Assembly (NCBI RefSeq): GCF_041734735.1
Contig: NC_134898.1
Coordinates: 49,311,939 to 49,375,938 of the forward strand
Reading direction: 5' to 3'
Length of the DNA stretch: 64,000 nucleotides
Origin: Babylonia areolata
Lineage: Eukaryota > Mollusca > Gastropoda > Neogastropoda > Buccinidae
Part shown: in pieces, positions 54,497-64,000 of the stretch
How positions within the stretch are numbered: the stretch's first letter is position 1
How the letters are laid out: every line of letters begins with the position of its first letter
Notes under the pieces: model-generated
Seen by the model: the letters and a program-made list of their open reading frames with translations, nothing else
What the model was told of the DNA's origin: nothing
Database searches by the model: none
Made by a program: the position numbers and the translations under genes

Positions 54497-54877
54497 GTTT
54501 CAGTTTCAGTTTCTCAAGGAGGCATCACTGCGTTCGGACAAATCCATACAATACCACCACCACATCTGCAAGGCAGATGCCTGATAGCAGCAAAACTCAA
54601 TGCGGTTGTCAAGCCTTGAGTGCATGCACATAAATATGTTTATTTACCTGTCAGAGTGAATTATTTTACATAATTTTGTCAGAGGACGACACTTTTGTTG
54701 CCATGGGTTCTTTTTCAGTGCACCAAGTGCGTGCTGTGCTCGGAATCTTGGTTTATCGTCTCATCCGAATGACAAGAAGTGCAGTTTGATTTTCCAGTCC
54801 GGAATTTCATTTGAACCCAGACCCTCAGAGACACAGTGTTGGCAGATAAATGTCTTTACCATTCTGCCATCTTACTC
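54497..54877 (-). mobile_element. SINE family B copy
   Basis: Tail GGTTTCAGTTTCAGTTTCTC, then GGCATCACTGCGTTCGGACA, ATGGGTTCTTTTTCAGTGCA and TCGTCTCATCCGAATGAC. The head ends TACCATTCTGCCATC at about 54870. It lies just downstream of the GPCR stop codon. Confidence 0.9.
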
Positions 54878-54942
54878 ATCGGAAGGATTTCTGTCCATAT
54901 CCATATCTGCATGAGTTCAGTTTATTCATATCCAACCCAGAA

Positions 54943-57843
54943 TCAGTTGATGTTTGCAGGGAATATCCCAGAGTCAAGTTCAGCCATGCTGATGATAGTT
55001 TCTAGTTCCAGTGGCGGCTGCTGGGAAATTCTGCCCATTGACGAGGACGTCTTTGCTCCAGAGACGTGGTGCGACTGGAAAGTAACACCCTGGAACGTCC
55101 TTGACAGACTGCTGGCATCGTTCTGGGAGGTGGAAACAGACAAGTTGGTGCTGCGAGTGCTGTGGGTTAGCTCCAGAGCCGGGCAGGCGGATCGGGGGGT
55201 CTGCAGATTGGGGGATCGCTTGGAGGTGGAGGTCGTCTTGCCAGGGTGCTGGGGATGAGGGGGAAGGACTGGGCCCACGCTGTTGTTCCTCCGGCATTGG
55301 CATGGCTGCAGCATCTGAAAAAGGCACAGCATCAGTTTGTTTGTGTGTCTTGACGTGCGTGCGTGCGCGCACATGCACACAGCACAAAACTCCCCCTCCT
55401 CCTCGTCCCCCCCCCCCTCCCCAAACATCCGGCCCCCCCTTCCTCCTACAAAAGCATTTTCAACATGGATGGGTAAAAGGAAGTGTGGTTGTGTGGGTGG
55501 GTTCGCATTTCAAACAAACTTTATTAATAGAAAGACCAAGGCAGGTATGCTACAACTGGGTCAGTGGATGTGTGGTTTGGTAAAAGGAATTGAATTAGAA
55601 TAGTATAGAATATGTCTTTATTACCAAGTGTACCGGCGTCACAAGGGATATTAGGGGGGGAAGGGGGGGATAGTACATAACAAGATACGAACATAAATTG
55701 AAATTCATAAACAAACACAGATACAGTAGAAATTGGGATACATTCAAGTGCATATCAATATAAAAACTTGTGCATACTCACACATGCATGCACTGCACAC
55801 ACACACACACACACACCCCTCCATCCCACACCCCCCCCCCCCCCACACACACACCTACACACCTGACCACCACGCACACACCAACATTGTCCCTGCATCC
55901 AATACCCCCCCACACAACACACCTCCATCACCAACACTCACCCTTCTCACAGACTTTAGGATGTTTTCCTACATCAGTCCGCACAGAAAGGGGTTAACAG
56001 CACTCTCCATCACGGTCAGAATCCACTGCCCCCACCCCGACAACTTTTCCCAACACACCAACTCCATATCCCCCACCCCAACACAGCCACCCCTTCCCCC
56101 ACCTCCCCCACACAGTCACTCTTCTCACATACTTTTCTGGAGTTCTTTCACGCCAGTTCGTACAGAAAGGGGTTAGCGGCGGTCTCCCCAAGGTCAGAAT
56201 CCACGCCTCACCCCCCTACCCCTCACACAGACAACTTCCCCCCCCACACACCCAATCTACATCCCCTACCTCCAATACTGACACTCTGCCCCCCCCCTCC
56301 CCTCCGCCCCCTTACACTTACCCTTCTCACAGACTTTATGAACTTCTCCCACATCAGCCCGTACACAAAGTGGTTGGAGGTGCACTCCACCAGCGTCAGA
56401 ATCCATCCCTCCTCACACTCCCTACACCCCCAAATAGACCCCCCCCCCCCCCACACACACACACACCTCCACACACTCACCTTTTTCACAGACTTTCTGA
56501 AGTTCTCCCACATCAGCCCGTACACAAAGGGGTTGGAGGCGCACTCCACCAGGGTCAGAAACCACAGGTACTTGAGGCAGCGGGCCACCCTCACCCTGCT
56601 TCCGTGGCTTCCGAACTCCAGCAACAACAGGGCCAGCTGGAAGGGGGTCGAGGTCAAGGTGAACAGTGTCACCAGGCAGAAGCAGGTCAAGGTCACGCGC
56701 CGGTTCACGCGCAGGCGGCGAGAGTGTTGCTGCGCCATTCCACTGACCCCGTGGGAGACCTGTGAGGCAGAGGCATGGCCGTTGGGAAGAGTTTCAGTTT
56801 CAGTTTCTCTTAAGAGTTTCAGTTTCAGCTTCACTTTTTCAAGGAGGCGTCAGTGCCTTTCGACAAATCCATATTTAAACGCTACGCTAAATCCGTCTGC
56901 TAAGCACCTGCTTGATACCAGCATAAACCAACACGCTAGTAAGGCCTTGAGTGCATACTTACACATATATTTCTGTACCTATCATATTGGGTTTCTTTCA
57001 TTGAGTTTTGCTTGAGGGCAACACTGGATGTAAAAAAGAAAGGGGGAAAAAAAAGCACAACACTGCTTATCTATTATCCTCAGAATCAAAGATTTTTTTT
57101 TCTTGTCTTGTCTTGTCTTGTCTTCTCTCTGTCTGTCTGTCTGTCGTAGTGTACGCCGTGTTCAGGGCGGGGACATGATGTAAAAAAACAAACCAACCAA
57201 CCAACCAAACAAAAAAACAAACAAAATAAAAAAAGAAACAAAACAAAGCAAAAAAACAACAACAAAAAACAAAACAAACAAACAAACAAAAAACCCCAAA
57301 CAACAACAGTGCTTACTTATTGACCACAGAAACAAAGATTTTTTTGTCTTGTCTTTTCTTGTCTTTTCTTTTCTTCTTCTTCGTCTCTCTCTCTGTCTCT
57401 GTCTGTCGCTCTCTGCCTCTGTGTCTGTCTCTGTCTCTCTGTTCCCCCCATCTCACTCCCACCCCCACCCACCACCTCCCCACCCTCCACACCCCCCACC
57501 CTACACCCATCTATACACACACACCCCAAACCCATTTTTACCCACCCGGGCCCGGGACTTGAGGGTCTTGTGGATGACGCCCATGTAGCACAGCCAGCTG
57601 ACGACCAGGGGTGCCAGGAAGTTGGTGACGCGCGTGACGCTCGTGTAGAGGGCCGTGCAGTGCTTGCTCAGTAAGGGCACCGTGCACTGCACGTGCCCGT
57701 CGCCAAAGGCCGGCACCACCGCGTCGAACCAGACGGCCAGAGGAGCGGCGGAGAGGACTGACCAGAGACAGAGGGTGGCCAGGGTGAGGGACAGGCCCCG
57801 CGTGCTGAAGGCGGCGCCCGAGGGTTTGTCCACGGCGCGGTAC
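54943..57843 (-). CDS. Rhodopsin-like G-protein-coupled receptor, 3' part (TM4 to C-terminus)
   Basis: Three minus-strand exons join in phase: 57843-57546, 56759-56481 and 55314-54943, giving about 315 residues to a TGA at 54945-54943. The first starts in the second intracellular loop (YRAVDKPSG) and carries TM4 (LTLATLCLWSVLSAAPLAV), an extracellular loop with two cysteines (HVQC, SKHC) and TM5 (VTNFLAPLVVSWLCYMGVI). The second holds a basic third loop (HSRRLRVNRRVT), TM6 (FCLVTLFTLTSTPFQLALLL, with Pro but no CWxP) and TM7 with SNPFVYGL, an NPxxY variant. Helix 8 (ENFRKSVKK) continues across the splice into MLQPCQCRR, a likely palmitoylation site. The tail is Ser/Thr-rich. The class A assignment is firm; the ligand family is not recognisable. 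TM1-3 with the DRY motif are not in the window and are expected to the right of 60.7 kb. Confidence 0.88.
55518..55665 (-). mobile_element. Interspersed repeat F, copy 1
   Basis: TTATTAATAGAAAGACCAAG, CAGGTATGCTAC, GTGGTTTGGTAAAAGGAAT and ATATGTCTTTATTACCAAGT appear here. All of them recur in reverse complement at 63870-64000. It looks like the 3' end of a retroposon. It lies in the GPCR intron before the last exon. Confidence 0.7.
55940..56406 (-). pseudogene. Three decayed tandem copies of the GPCR TM7/helix 8 segment
   Basis: Segments at 56406-56322, 56206-56120 and 56029-55940 repeat the end of the preceding exon. The nearest reads WILTLVECTSN HFVYGLMWEK with an open frame but His replacing the NPxxY Pro, and keeps a GTAAGT donor. 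The second is frame-shifted, although NPFLYEL can be seen in pieces. The third reads ILTVMESAVNPFLCGL and has a stop after LM. C/T/A-rich spacers lie between them. None has a convincing 3' splice site, so they are likely by-products of local tandem duplication rather than alternative exons. Confidence 0.75.
56790..57028 (-). mobile_element. SINE family B, tail-proximal copy next to a GPCR acceptor
   Basis: The tail is extended by a partial repeat (GTTTCAGTTTCAGTTTCTCT twice), then AAGGAGGCGTCAGTGCCTTT, ACGCTACGCTAAATCCGTC and AGTAAGGCCTTGAGTGCAT. It is truncated near GAGGGCAACACTGG. Its tail begins about 30 bp upstream of the 3' splice site of the GPCR exon at 56759. Confidence 0.85.
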
Positions 57844-57844
57844 C

Positions 57845-60735
57845 TGGTCAGGTGAGCAGTGTGGTGGTTGGTGTGGTGGTGTGGTGTGGTGCGTGGTGTT
57901 GTGGTGTGGTGCGTGGTGTGGTGGTTGGTGTGGTGGTGGTGTTGTGGTGTGGTGCGTGGTGTTGTGGTGTGGTGGGTAGTGTGGTGTGTGGTGTGGTGGA
58001 TGGTGTTGTGGTGTGGTGCGTGGTGTTGTGGTGTGGTGGGTAGTGTGGTGGTTGGTGTGGTGGTGTGGTGTGGTGCGTGGTGTTGTGGTGTGGTGCGTGG
58101 TGTTGTAGTGTGGTGGTTGGTGTGGTGGTGGTGTTGTGGTGTGGTGCGTGGTGTGGTGGTGTGGTGGGTAGTGTGGTGGTTGGTGTGGTGGTGGTGTGGT
58201 GTTGTAGTGTGGTGGTAGTGTTGTGTGTGGTGTGGTGAGCAGTGCGGTGGGTAGTGTGGTGGTTGGTGTGGTGGTGGTGTTGTGGTGTGGTGCGTGGTGT
58301 TGTGGTGTGGTGGGTAGTGTGGTGTGTGGTGTGGTGGATGGTGTTGTGGTGTGGTGTTGTAGTGTGGTGGGTAGTGTGGTGTGTGGTGTGGTGAGCAGTG
58401 TGGTCGGTGGTGTGGTACGTGGTGTGGTGGGTGGTGTGGTACGTGGTGTGGTACGTGGTGTGGTGGGTGGTGTGGTGGGTAGTGTGGTGGGTGGTGTGGT
58501 GGGTAGTGTGGTGGGTGGTGTGGTACGTGGTGTGGTGGGTAGTGTGGTACGTGGTGTGGTGGGTAGTGTGGTACGTGGTGTGGTGGGTAGTGTGGTACGT
58601 GGTGTGGTGGGTGGTGTGATGTGTGGTGTGGTGGGTGGTGTGGTACGTGGTGTGGTGGGTAGTGTGGTACGTGGTGTGGTGGGTAGTGTGGTGGGTGGTG
58701 TGGTACGTGGTGTGGTGGGTAGTGTGGTACGTGGTGTGGTACGTGGTGTGGTGGGTGGTGTGGTACGTGGTGTGGTGGGTAGTGTGGTACGTGGTGTGGT
58801 GGGTAGTGTGGTGGGTGGTGTGATGTGTGGTGTGGTGGGTAGTGTGGTGGGTAGTGTGGTGGGTGGTGTGATGTGTGGTGTGGTGTGGTGGGTAGTGTGG
58901 TGGGTGGTGTGATGTGTGGTGTGGTGGGTAGTGTGGTGGGTGGTGTGGTACGTGGTGTGGTACGTGGTGTGGTGGGTAGTGTGGTACGTGGTGTGGTGGG
59001 TAGTGTGGTGGGTGGTGTGATGTGTGGTGTGGTGGGTAGTGTGATGGGTAGTGTGGTACGTGGTGTGGTGGGTAGTGTGGTGGGTAGTGTGGTGGGTGGT
59101 GTGATGTGTGGTGTGGTGTGGTGGGTAGTGTGGTGGGTGGTGTGATGTGTGGTGTGGTGGGTAGTGTGGTACGTGGTGTGGTGGGTAGTGTGGTGGGTAG
59201 TGTGGTGGGTGGTGTGATGTGTGGTGTGGTGTGGTGGGTAGTGTGGTGGGTGGTGTTGTGGTGTGGTGTGGTGTGGTGGGTGGTGTGGTGTGGTATTGTG
59301 GTGGGTGGTGTTGTGGTGTGGTTGGTGTTGTAGTGTGGTGGTGGTGTTGTGGTGTGGTGTGGTGGGTAGTGTGATGGGTAGTGTGGTACGTGGTGTGGTG
59401 GGTAGTGTGATGTGTGGTGTGGTGGGTGGTGTGATGTGTGGTGTGGTGGGTAGTGTGATGTGTGATGTGGTGTGGTGGGTAGTGTGGTGGGTAGTGTGGT
59501 GCGTGGTGTGGCGGGTAGTGTGATGTGTGGTGTGGTGGTGGGTAGTGTGGTGGGTGGTGTGGTGGGTGGTGTGATGTGTGGTGTGGTGGGTAGTGTGGTG
59601 GGTGGTGTGATGTGTGGTGTGGTGGGTAGTGTGGTACGTGGTGTGGTGGGTAGTGTGGTGGGTGGTGTGGTGGGTAGTGTGGTGGGTGGTGTGGTGGGTA
59701 GTGTGGTGGGTGGTGTGGTGGGTAGTGTGGTACGTGGTGTGGTGGGTAGTGTGGTGGGTGGTGTGGTGGGTGGTGTGATGTGTGGTGTGGTGGGTAGTGT
59801 GGTGGGTGGTGTGGTGGGTGGTGTGATGTGTGGTGTGGTGGGTAGTGTGGTGGGTGGTGTGGTGAGTGGTGTGATGTGTGGTGTGGTGGGTAGTGTGGTG
59901 GGTGGTGTGGTGGGTAGTGTGGTACGTGGTGTGGTGGGTAGTGTGGTGGGTGGTGTGGTGAGTGGTGTGATGTGTGGTGTGGTGGGTAGTGTGGTGGGTG
60001 GTGTGGTGAGTGGTGTGATGTGTGGTGTGGTGGGTAGTGTGGTGGGTGGTGTGGTGAGTGGTGTGATGTGTGGTGTGGTGGGTAGTGTGGTGGGTGGTGT
60101 GGTGGGTGGTGTGATGTGTGGTGTGGTGGGTAGTGTGGTACGTGGTGTGGTGGGTAGTGTGGTGGGTAGTGTGGTGCGTGGTGTGGCGGGTAGTGTGATG
60201 TGTGGTGTGGTGGTGGGTAGTGTGATGGGTGGTGTGGTGGGTGGTGTGATGTGTGGTGTGGTGGGTAGTGTGGTGGGTGGTGTGATGTGTGGTGTGGTGG
60301 GTAGTGTGGTACGTGGTGTGGTGGGTAGTGTGGTGTGTGGTGTGGTGGGTGGTGTGGTGGGTGGTGTGGTGTGTGGTGTGGTGGGTAGTGTGGTGGGTGG
60401 TGTGATGTGTGGTGTGATGTGTGGTGTGGTGGGTGGTGTGGTGGGTAGTGTGGTGTGTGATGTGGTGTGTGGTGTGGTGGGTAGTGTGGTGGGTGGGTAG
60501 TGTGGTGTGTGGTGTGGTGGGTAGTGTGGTGTGGTGGGTAGTGTGGTGGGTGGTGTGATGTGTGGTGTGGTGGGTAGTGTGGTACGTGGTGTGGTGGGTA
60601 GTGTGGTACGTGGTGTGGTGGGTAGTGTGGTGGGTGGTGTGGTGGGTGGGTAGTGTGGTGTGTGGTGTGGTGGGTAGTGTGGTGTGTGGTGTGGTGGGTA
60701 GTGTGGTACGTGGTGTGGTAGGTAGTGTGGCCTAG
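57845..60735. repeat. 2.9 kb G/T-only minisatellite, 12 bp unit
   Basis: The consensus is GTGTGGTGGGTR, with common variants GTGTGGTACGTG and GTGTGATGTGTG, and more irregular GTTGTGGT units near 57845-58400. The plus strand is almost free of C and has few A. The 12 bp period keeps frames open over very long distances on both strands, which explains spurious frames of more than 1000 codons. It lies in a GPCR intron and ends 2 bp from the acceptor of the exon at 57843. Confidence 0.95.
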
Positions 60736-60879
60736 GTGGTGTAGTGCACAGTGTTGCGGTGTCGTGTGGTATATTGTTGTGGTTGTTGGGTTTGTTGTTG
60801 TTGTGGTTGGTTTTGGCAGGAACGTGAAATTGTGGTTGATTTGGGTACAAAGACAGACAGACGCATAGACGCACAGAAA

Positions 60880-61000
60880 CGTACACAGACACACACGGAC
60901 ACACATCTATCTATCTATCTAAAGGCAATAAAGTGTGTGTATTCGCATTCATGTATTCGTATCTACACACATACACACACACGCGCGCACGTACACACAC
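60880..61000. repeat. CA and CTAT simple repeats
   Basis: Short CA runs and CTATCTATCTATCTA at 60908-60921. No gene is seen between 60736 and 61700. Confidence 0.7.
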
Positions 61001-61699
61001 ACATTTTTGTGTGACGCAGCACGCGAAAAACCCGGCAAAAGTCGCATCCAGCGATTCTTGGTTGTACACAAAACCAAGTGGTTAGGGTCAAAATCATCAA
61101 GATCGGGATTTGTATAAATAACGCATCTTCGAAGTCTTATGTTTGCTGTCGGTAAGTATCTTTGGACAAAAAAACCATGAACTGTAGTATTTTCAATGTT
61201 TTCAGGTGCATGCCTGTCAAAACCATGTAGAAAAATACTGCACTCTTGATCTATTTCAGTTGCATGCCGAAAGCAACGAAAACGGGGAAATTCCGGTCTG
61301 CGAAGTAATAAATGGAAATTAGTAGTGAACAGGAATTAATCATCCCCCCCAGACTTTCTGAATCAAGATAACGTATGAATGCAGTCAGTTTTCAACGTTT
61401 TTACTGGCTACCCTCTGTAAGTTGCTACTTCAGTCGGGTCCCATCGATTCTTCGAATTTTTCCAAGTTTCCGACTCAAAGTAAGAAATAAATACATTTTT
61501 ATTGAAAGTTCAGGCTTTCTGTGAAATATTTTAATTGATGTCGTTTCATTCTGTGGTGTGTGTGACTCACAAAAATTCATCGAAGGACCTATGTGTTCAT
61601 AAAATCGACGCAACCTGAAGTGAACAAATATGGAGTCTTCGAAAACATCTGCTAAGCGGCTCGCAGCATTCTCAAGGAATCCCAAGAGTTAGGTTGTCA

Positions 61700-62470
61700 A
61701 GTGAAAGCATGACCTGTTGCACACATGAACTGTGAGTCTATCTGAACATATTTAGGCAATAGACATCTTGAAACTTTCCTCGTTTGGCTACAAATAGCTA
61801 TGAAATTAGGCCACCCTTCACGCATCGGCCGCGTTACTGTAACTGCAGATCTAAATGTTGTCTTTCCTTCGAGCATTACTTTTGATTTTCAAACAGTCAG
61901 TGTGTTGTGTGTTATGTATATTATTCGTTTCAGACACTTTGCTTAATAGATTAAGCGCTTAACATGTAATTTGGTCACAGTATAACCAGATGACGTGGAC
62001 CGGCAAACCCGTAGCCTAACTTAAAATGCTTTGAAGACAAACAAAATTTGTAGCCAGAGACAACTGAATGAAAATATGTGTTGCACTCAAGTACTGTGAC
62101 GCTATGTGAACATTTTGAGCCCATAGACCTACAAGCATTTTCTTCAAATGGCTAGATTTAGTCTTGAAATTAGGTCACTACACGCCCTGACTACACTACT
62201 GTGACTATTGTTCTAAACAGTGTGTTTGTTTATCGCATTACTTGTGACCATTCACACAAATACTTTGCTGCACTAGATCTGTATCAGCTATATTCATAAA
62301 CAGATTACCTGGAATCTAACTGATTTGTGTTGTTTAAAGTCTGTCACCACACGTCAGGAGATTAATCAAATCAGTAACAAGGTCACAGCAAGATGCCTTG
62401 ACCAGCAAATCCATAATCAGGTGTGGGGGATTTCTAATGCCTGAACAACAACATATTTTATAAGTTCATG
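61700..62470. repeat. Diverged tandem duplication, about 366 bp unit, two copies
   Basis: Copy 1 starts at 61700 (GTGAAAGCATGACCTGTTGC) and copy 2 at about 62066 (TGAATGAAAATATGTGTTGC). Matching landmarks in order are GTCTATCTGAACAT / GCTATGTGAACAT, GAAATTAGGCCAC / GAAATTAGGTCAC, GCATTACTTTTGA / GCATTACTTGTGA, GGTCACAGTATAACCAGATG / GGTCACAGCAAGATG, and GACCGGCAAACCC / GACCAGCAAATCC. Divergence is high, so it is old. No coding frame is shared. Confidence 0.65.
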
Positions 62471-63450
62471 GTAACTGTGTATAATGATGGTATTGTGACG
62501 ACCGAAACAGATATCTTATAACGTGGGAAATACAGTAAGACCGTTCTCCTCGTTTCAAATCATATTAATATTTGCTGTGATACTAAAAAACACAAAAAAC
62601 GAATGTTTAACTCACAGTCCTCGGAAGTTTAATAAATTGTAAATCTGCTTTTACCCATCAGCCAAGGTCCTCTTCTTCCAGACAGTGCTCTACTGACTGA
62701 TTTTGACTGTAAACGACTGATCCAACAACATACTTACATGATCAGATATATGACTGGCTGGCACAATCTCATAACAAAAGTTACAAAAGTGACCAGTCCA
62801 TTCCAATCACAGCACCAGACCGGTTGCTGCATGCTTGCATCAACCATTAGGACACCAGGTCACATCACAGAAATTGTAAAGGAGATCTGTAGCAAAGACT
62901 TCTGGCTCTAAATAAGTGTTTAGGTGGGGTTAGTGGGCGTTCATTTATTCATCACTCTCACGAGACATCAAAGGGCAATGACTAAGAAGGGGTGATGAGA
63001 ATTTGGGGGTAGGGGTGGGGGGACGGTTTCTTGTGATGAAAATCCCAGTTGCATGTCATCGGATGTGTGGTTACAAGAGTCACAAAGTACATAATGCGTA
63101 CTTTGTGAAACCAAATAAACAATTTTGATGGTTTCAGCTTGACTGAGAAACTAAAAATCCAACCTGGTATCACAAAGTTGCTGAAAAACCCTTCTCGACT
63201 AGTTGGGTTGTCTCTTTCCAACTGGGCAATGTTCAGTTTTTGTGACAGTCCCTGCCATATGTACTCGAGGATGTGCACTTTAAGCTTTTGTAGAATGGTC
63301 CACAAAGGTCGCCACGTCTTTCCCTCACATTTTTGCAATCCCCATCGAACACTCCAGATGAAAGCACTCTCTCGGACAAACTGCTCTCTTTGTGTGCCGT
63401 TCAAGAGTTGCTGATGTGGGTGGAATATTTTTCAGTTTTTTTTTTCTTTA
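62471..63450. other. No gene supported
   Basis: A 140-codon minus-strand frame at 63404-62982 and a 91-codon plus-strand frame overlap each other here. Neither shows a domain, a splice context or a repeat match. Unclassified unique-looking sequence. Confidence 0.4.
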
Positions 63451-63451
63451 G

Positions 63452-63551
63452 CGAGGAGAGGCTGTCTGACAATGCTGACGACACGCAGATTGTTCAGAGA
63501 ATCAAACAACAGGGCAACGAACTGCTCAACGATTTACACAGGGACTTAGTC
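63452..63551 (+). CDS. Possible isolated exon
   Basis: A strong 3' splice site (TTTTTTTTTTCTTTAG ending at 63451) precedes a frame reading EERLSDNADDTQIVQRIKQQ and then GNELLNDLHRDL. This is an amphipathic, protein-like stretch unlike the surrounding AT-rich sequence. The donor is not clear; GTCTGG near 63549 is weak. The protein is not recognised and no partner exon was found in the window. Confidence 0.25.
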
Positions 63552-63869
63552 TGGTTATCCATCATCATTAGGAAAGCATTAGTAGTTTGCTTACACAGTC
63601 CATGTGTTCCATGCCTTTCTTTTGCTTCTGCCAACAAGCAAAGCCATGGTTTATGCGCGATTCCTGCTGAACAAAAAAAGAAAAAAAGAAAAAAAAAGAA
63701 GTGAAAAAGCAAATTCTGGTGAAATATGTTTGGCAGACACTCCGGGCAAGTCCATTTCATTCGACGATTTGTGATTGGTGGATCAAACGCGCATTTCCAC
63801 TTCGAACAATACAGGATTTTCTTTTGTTCGGGAACGTGCGGATTTGCCCACGGCCCTGTTTGTGTGTGT

Positions 63870-64000
63870 GTGTCTGTACTATTCGCCCCAATATTCCTTG
63901 TGACCCCGGTACACTCGGTAATAAAGACATATTCCTTTTACCAAACCACCCATCCACCGACCCAGGTGTAGCATACCTGCCTTGGTCTTTCTATTAATAA
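63870..64000 (+). mobile_element. Interspersed repeat F, copy 2 (runs to window edge)
   Basis: Reverse complement of 55518-55665: TATTCCTTGTGACCCCGGTA, GTAATAAAGACATATTCC, GGTGTAGCATACCTGCCTTG and GTCTTTCTATTAATAA. The AATAAAG near 63919 may be its internal signal. Confidence 0.7.

Noticed and set aside
55942-56406. Mutually exclusive TM7 exons
   Set aside because: The copies lack acceptor tracts and two of three are broken, so functional alternative splicing is not supported; they are kept as decayed duplicates.
57538-60906. Open frames of 1122 and 1018 codons (His/Pro/Thr) on the minus strand and 342 codons (Val/Gly) on the plus strand
   Set aside because: They are produced by the 12 bp G/T minisatellite, whose period is a multiple of three. 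The true GPCR exon is in a different frame at 57843-57546.
61633-61695. Short ORF MESSKTSAKRLAAFSRNPKS
   Set aside because: Only 20 codons with no conserved feature, donor or neighbouring exon.
62982-63404. 140-codon minus-strand frame with LQKLKVHILEYIWQGLSQKL
   Set aside because: No family match, no splice context and an overlapping plus-strand frame of similar quality; it could be a transposon remnant, but I cannot support it.

Overview
The window is a stretch of animal nuclear DNA, most likely from a marine caenogastropod snail. The evidence is spliced genes with GT-AG introns, a dense load of tRNA-headed SINEs and CR1/jockey-like LINE fragments, very abundant CA/GT microsatellites, and a peroxiredoxin and a coiled-coil protein that can be read exon by exon against their animal orthologues. 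The taxon is inferred from repeat style, not proven.

Layout. 1-5.7 kb holds repeats: a SINE, a 165-170 bp tandem repeat, two LINE tails in inverted orientation and an 80 bp GT-rich tandem repeat. 5.8-24.0 kb (minus strand) is a complete CCDC181 orthologue: 10 coding exons chain in phase to about 554 residues and include two 15-nt microexons. Its introns carry SINEs, a LINE tail, a 59 bp minisatellite split by a SINE, a 158 bp higher-order repeat and a fold-back hairpin. 24.25-36.3 kb (plus strand) is a complete PRDX4 orthologue: 6 exons, 257 residues, signal peptide, all catalytic residues, and a C-terminal KDDL. It is head to head with CCDC181 across about 270 bp, which probably holds a shared promoter. 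A pogo-like MITE sits in its fifth intron.

37.8-46 kb is mainly dead LINEs (three fragments) and a small piggyBac-like remnant. A GC-rich block with a possible first exon lies near 39.1-39.5 kb. 47.27-48.28 kb is an intact 336-codon ORF of unknown function. 48.3-54.9 kb is SINE-B copies, tandem repeats and a 39 bp minisatellite. 54.9-57.8 kb (minus strand) is the 3' half of a rhodopsin-like GPCR (TM4 to C-terminus). Its TM7 coding segment is followed by three decayed tandem copies, and its upstream intron holds a 2.9 kb G/T-only 12 bp minisatellite. The missing TM1-3 exons are probably beyond the right edge. 60.8-64 kb holds a diverged 366 bp tandem duplication, a possible isolated exon and one copy of an interspersed repeat.

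The three recognised genes are unrelated in function: a microtubule/cilium-associated coiled-coil protein, an ER thiol peroxidase and a membrane receptor. No operon-like or multi-gene system is visible. The most unusual signals are the microexon pair, the TM7 segment array, the KDDL tail, and the nested SINE insertions in SINE-B tails.
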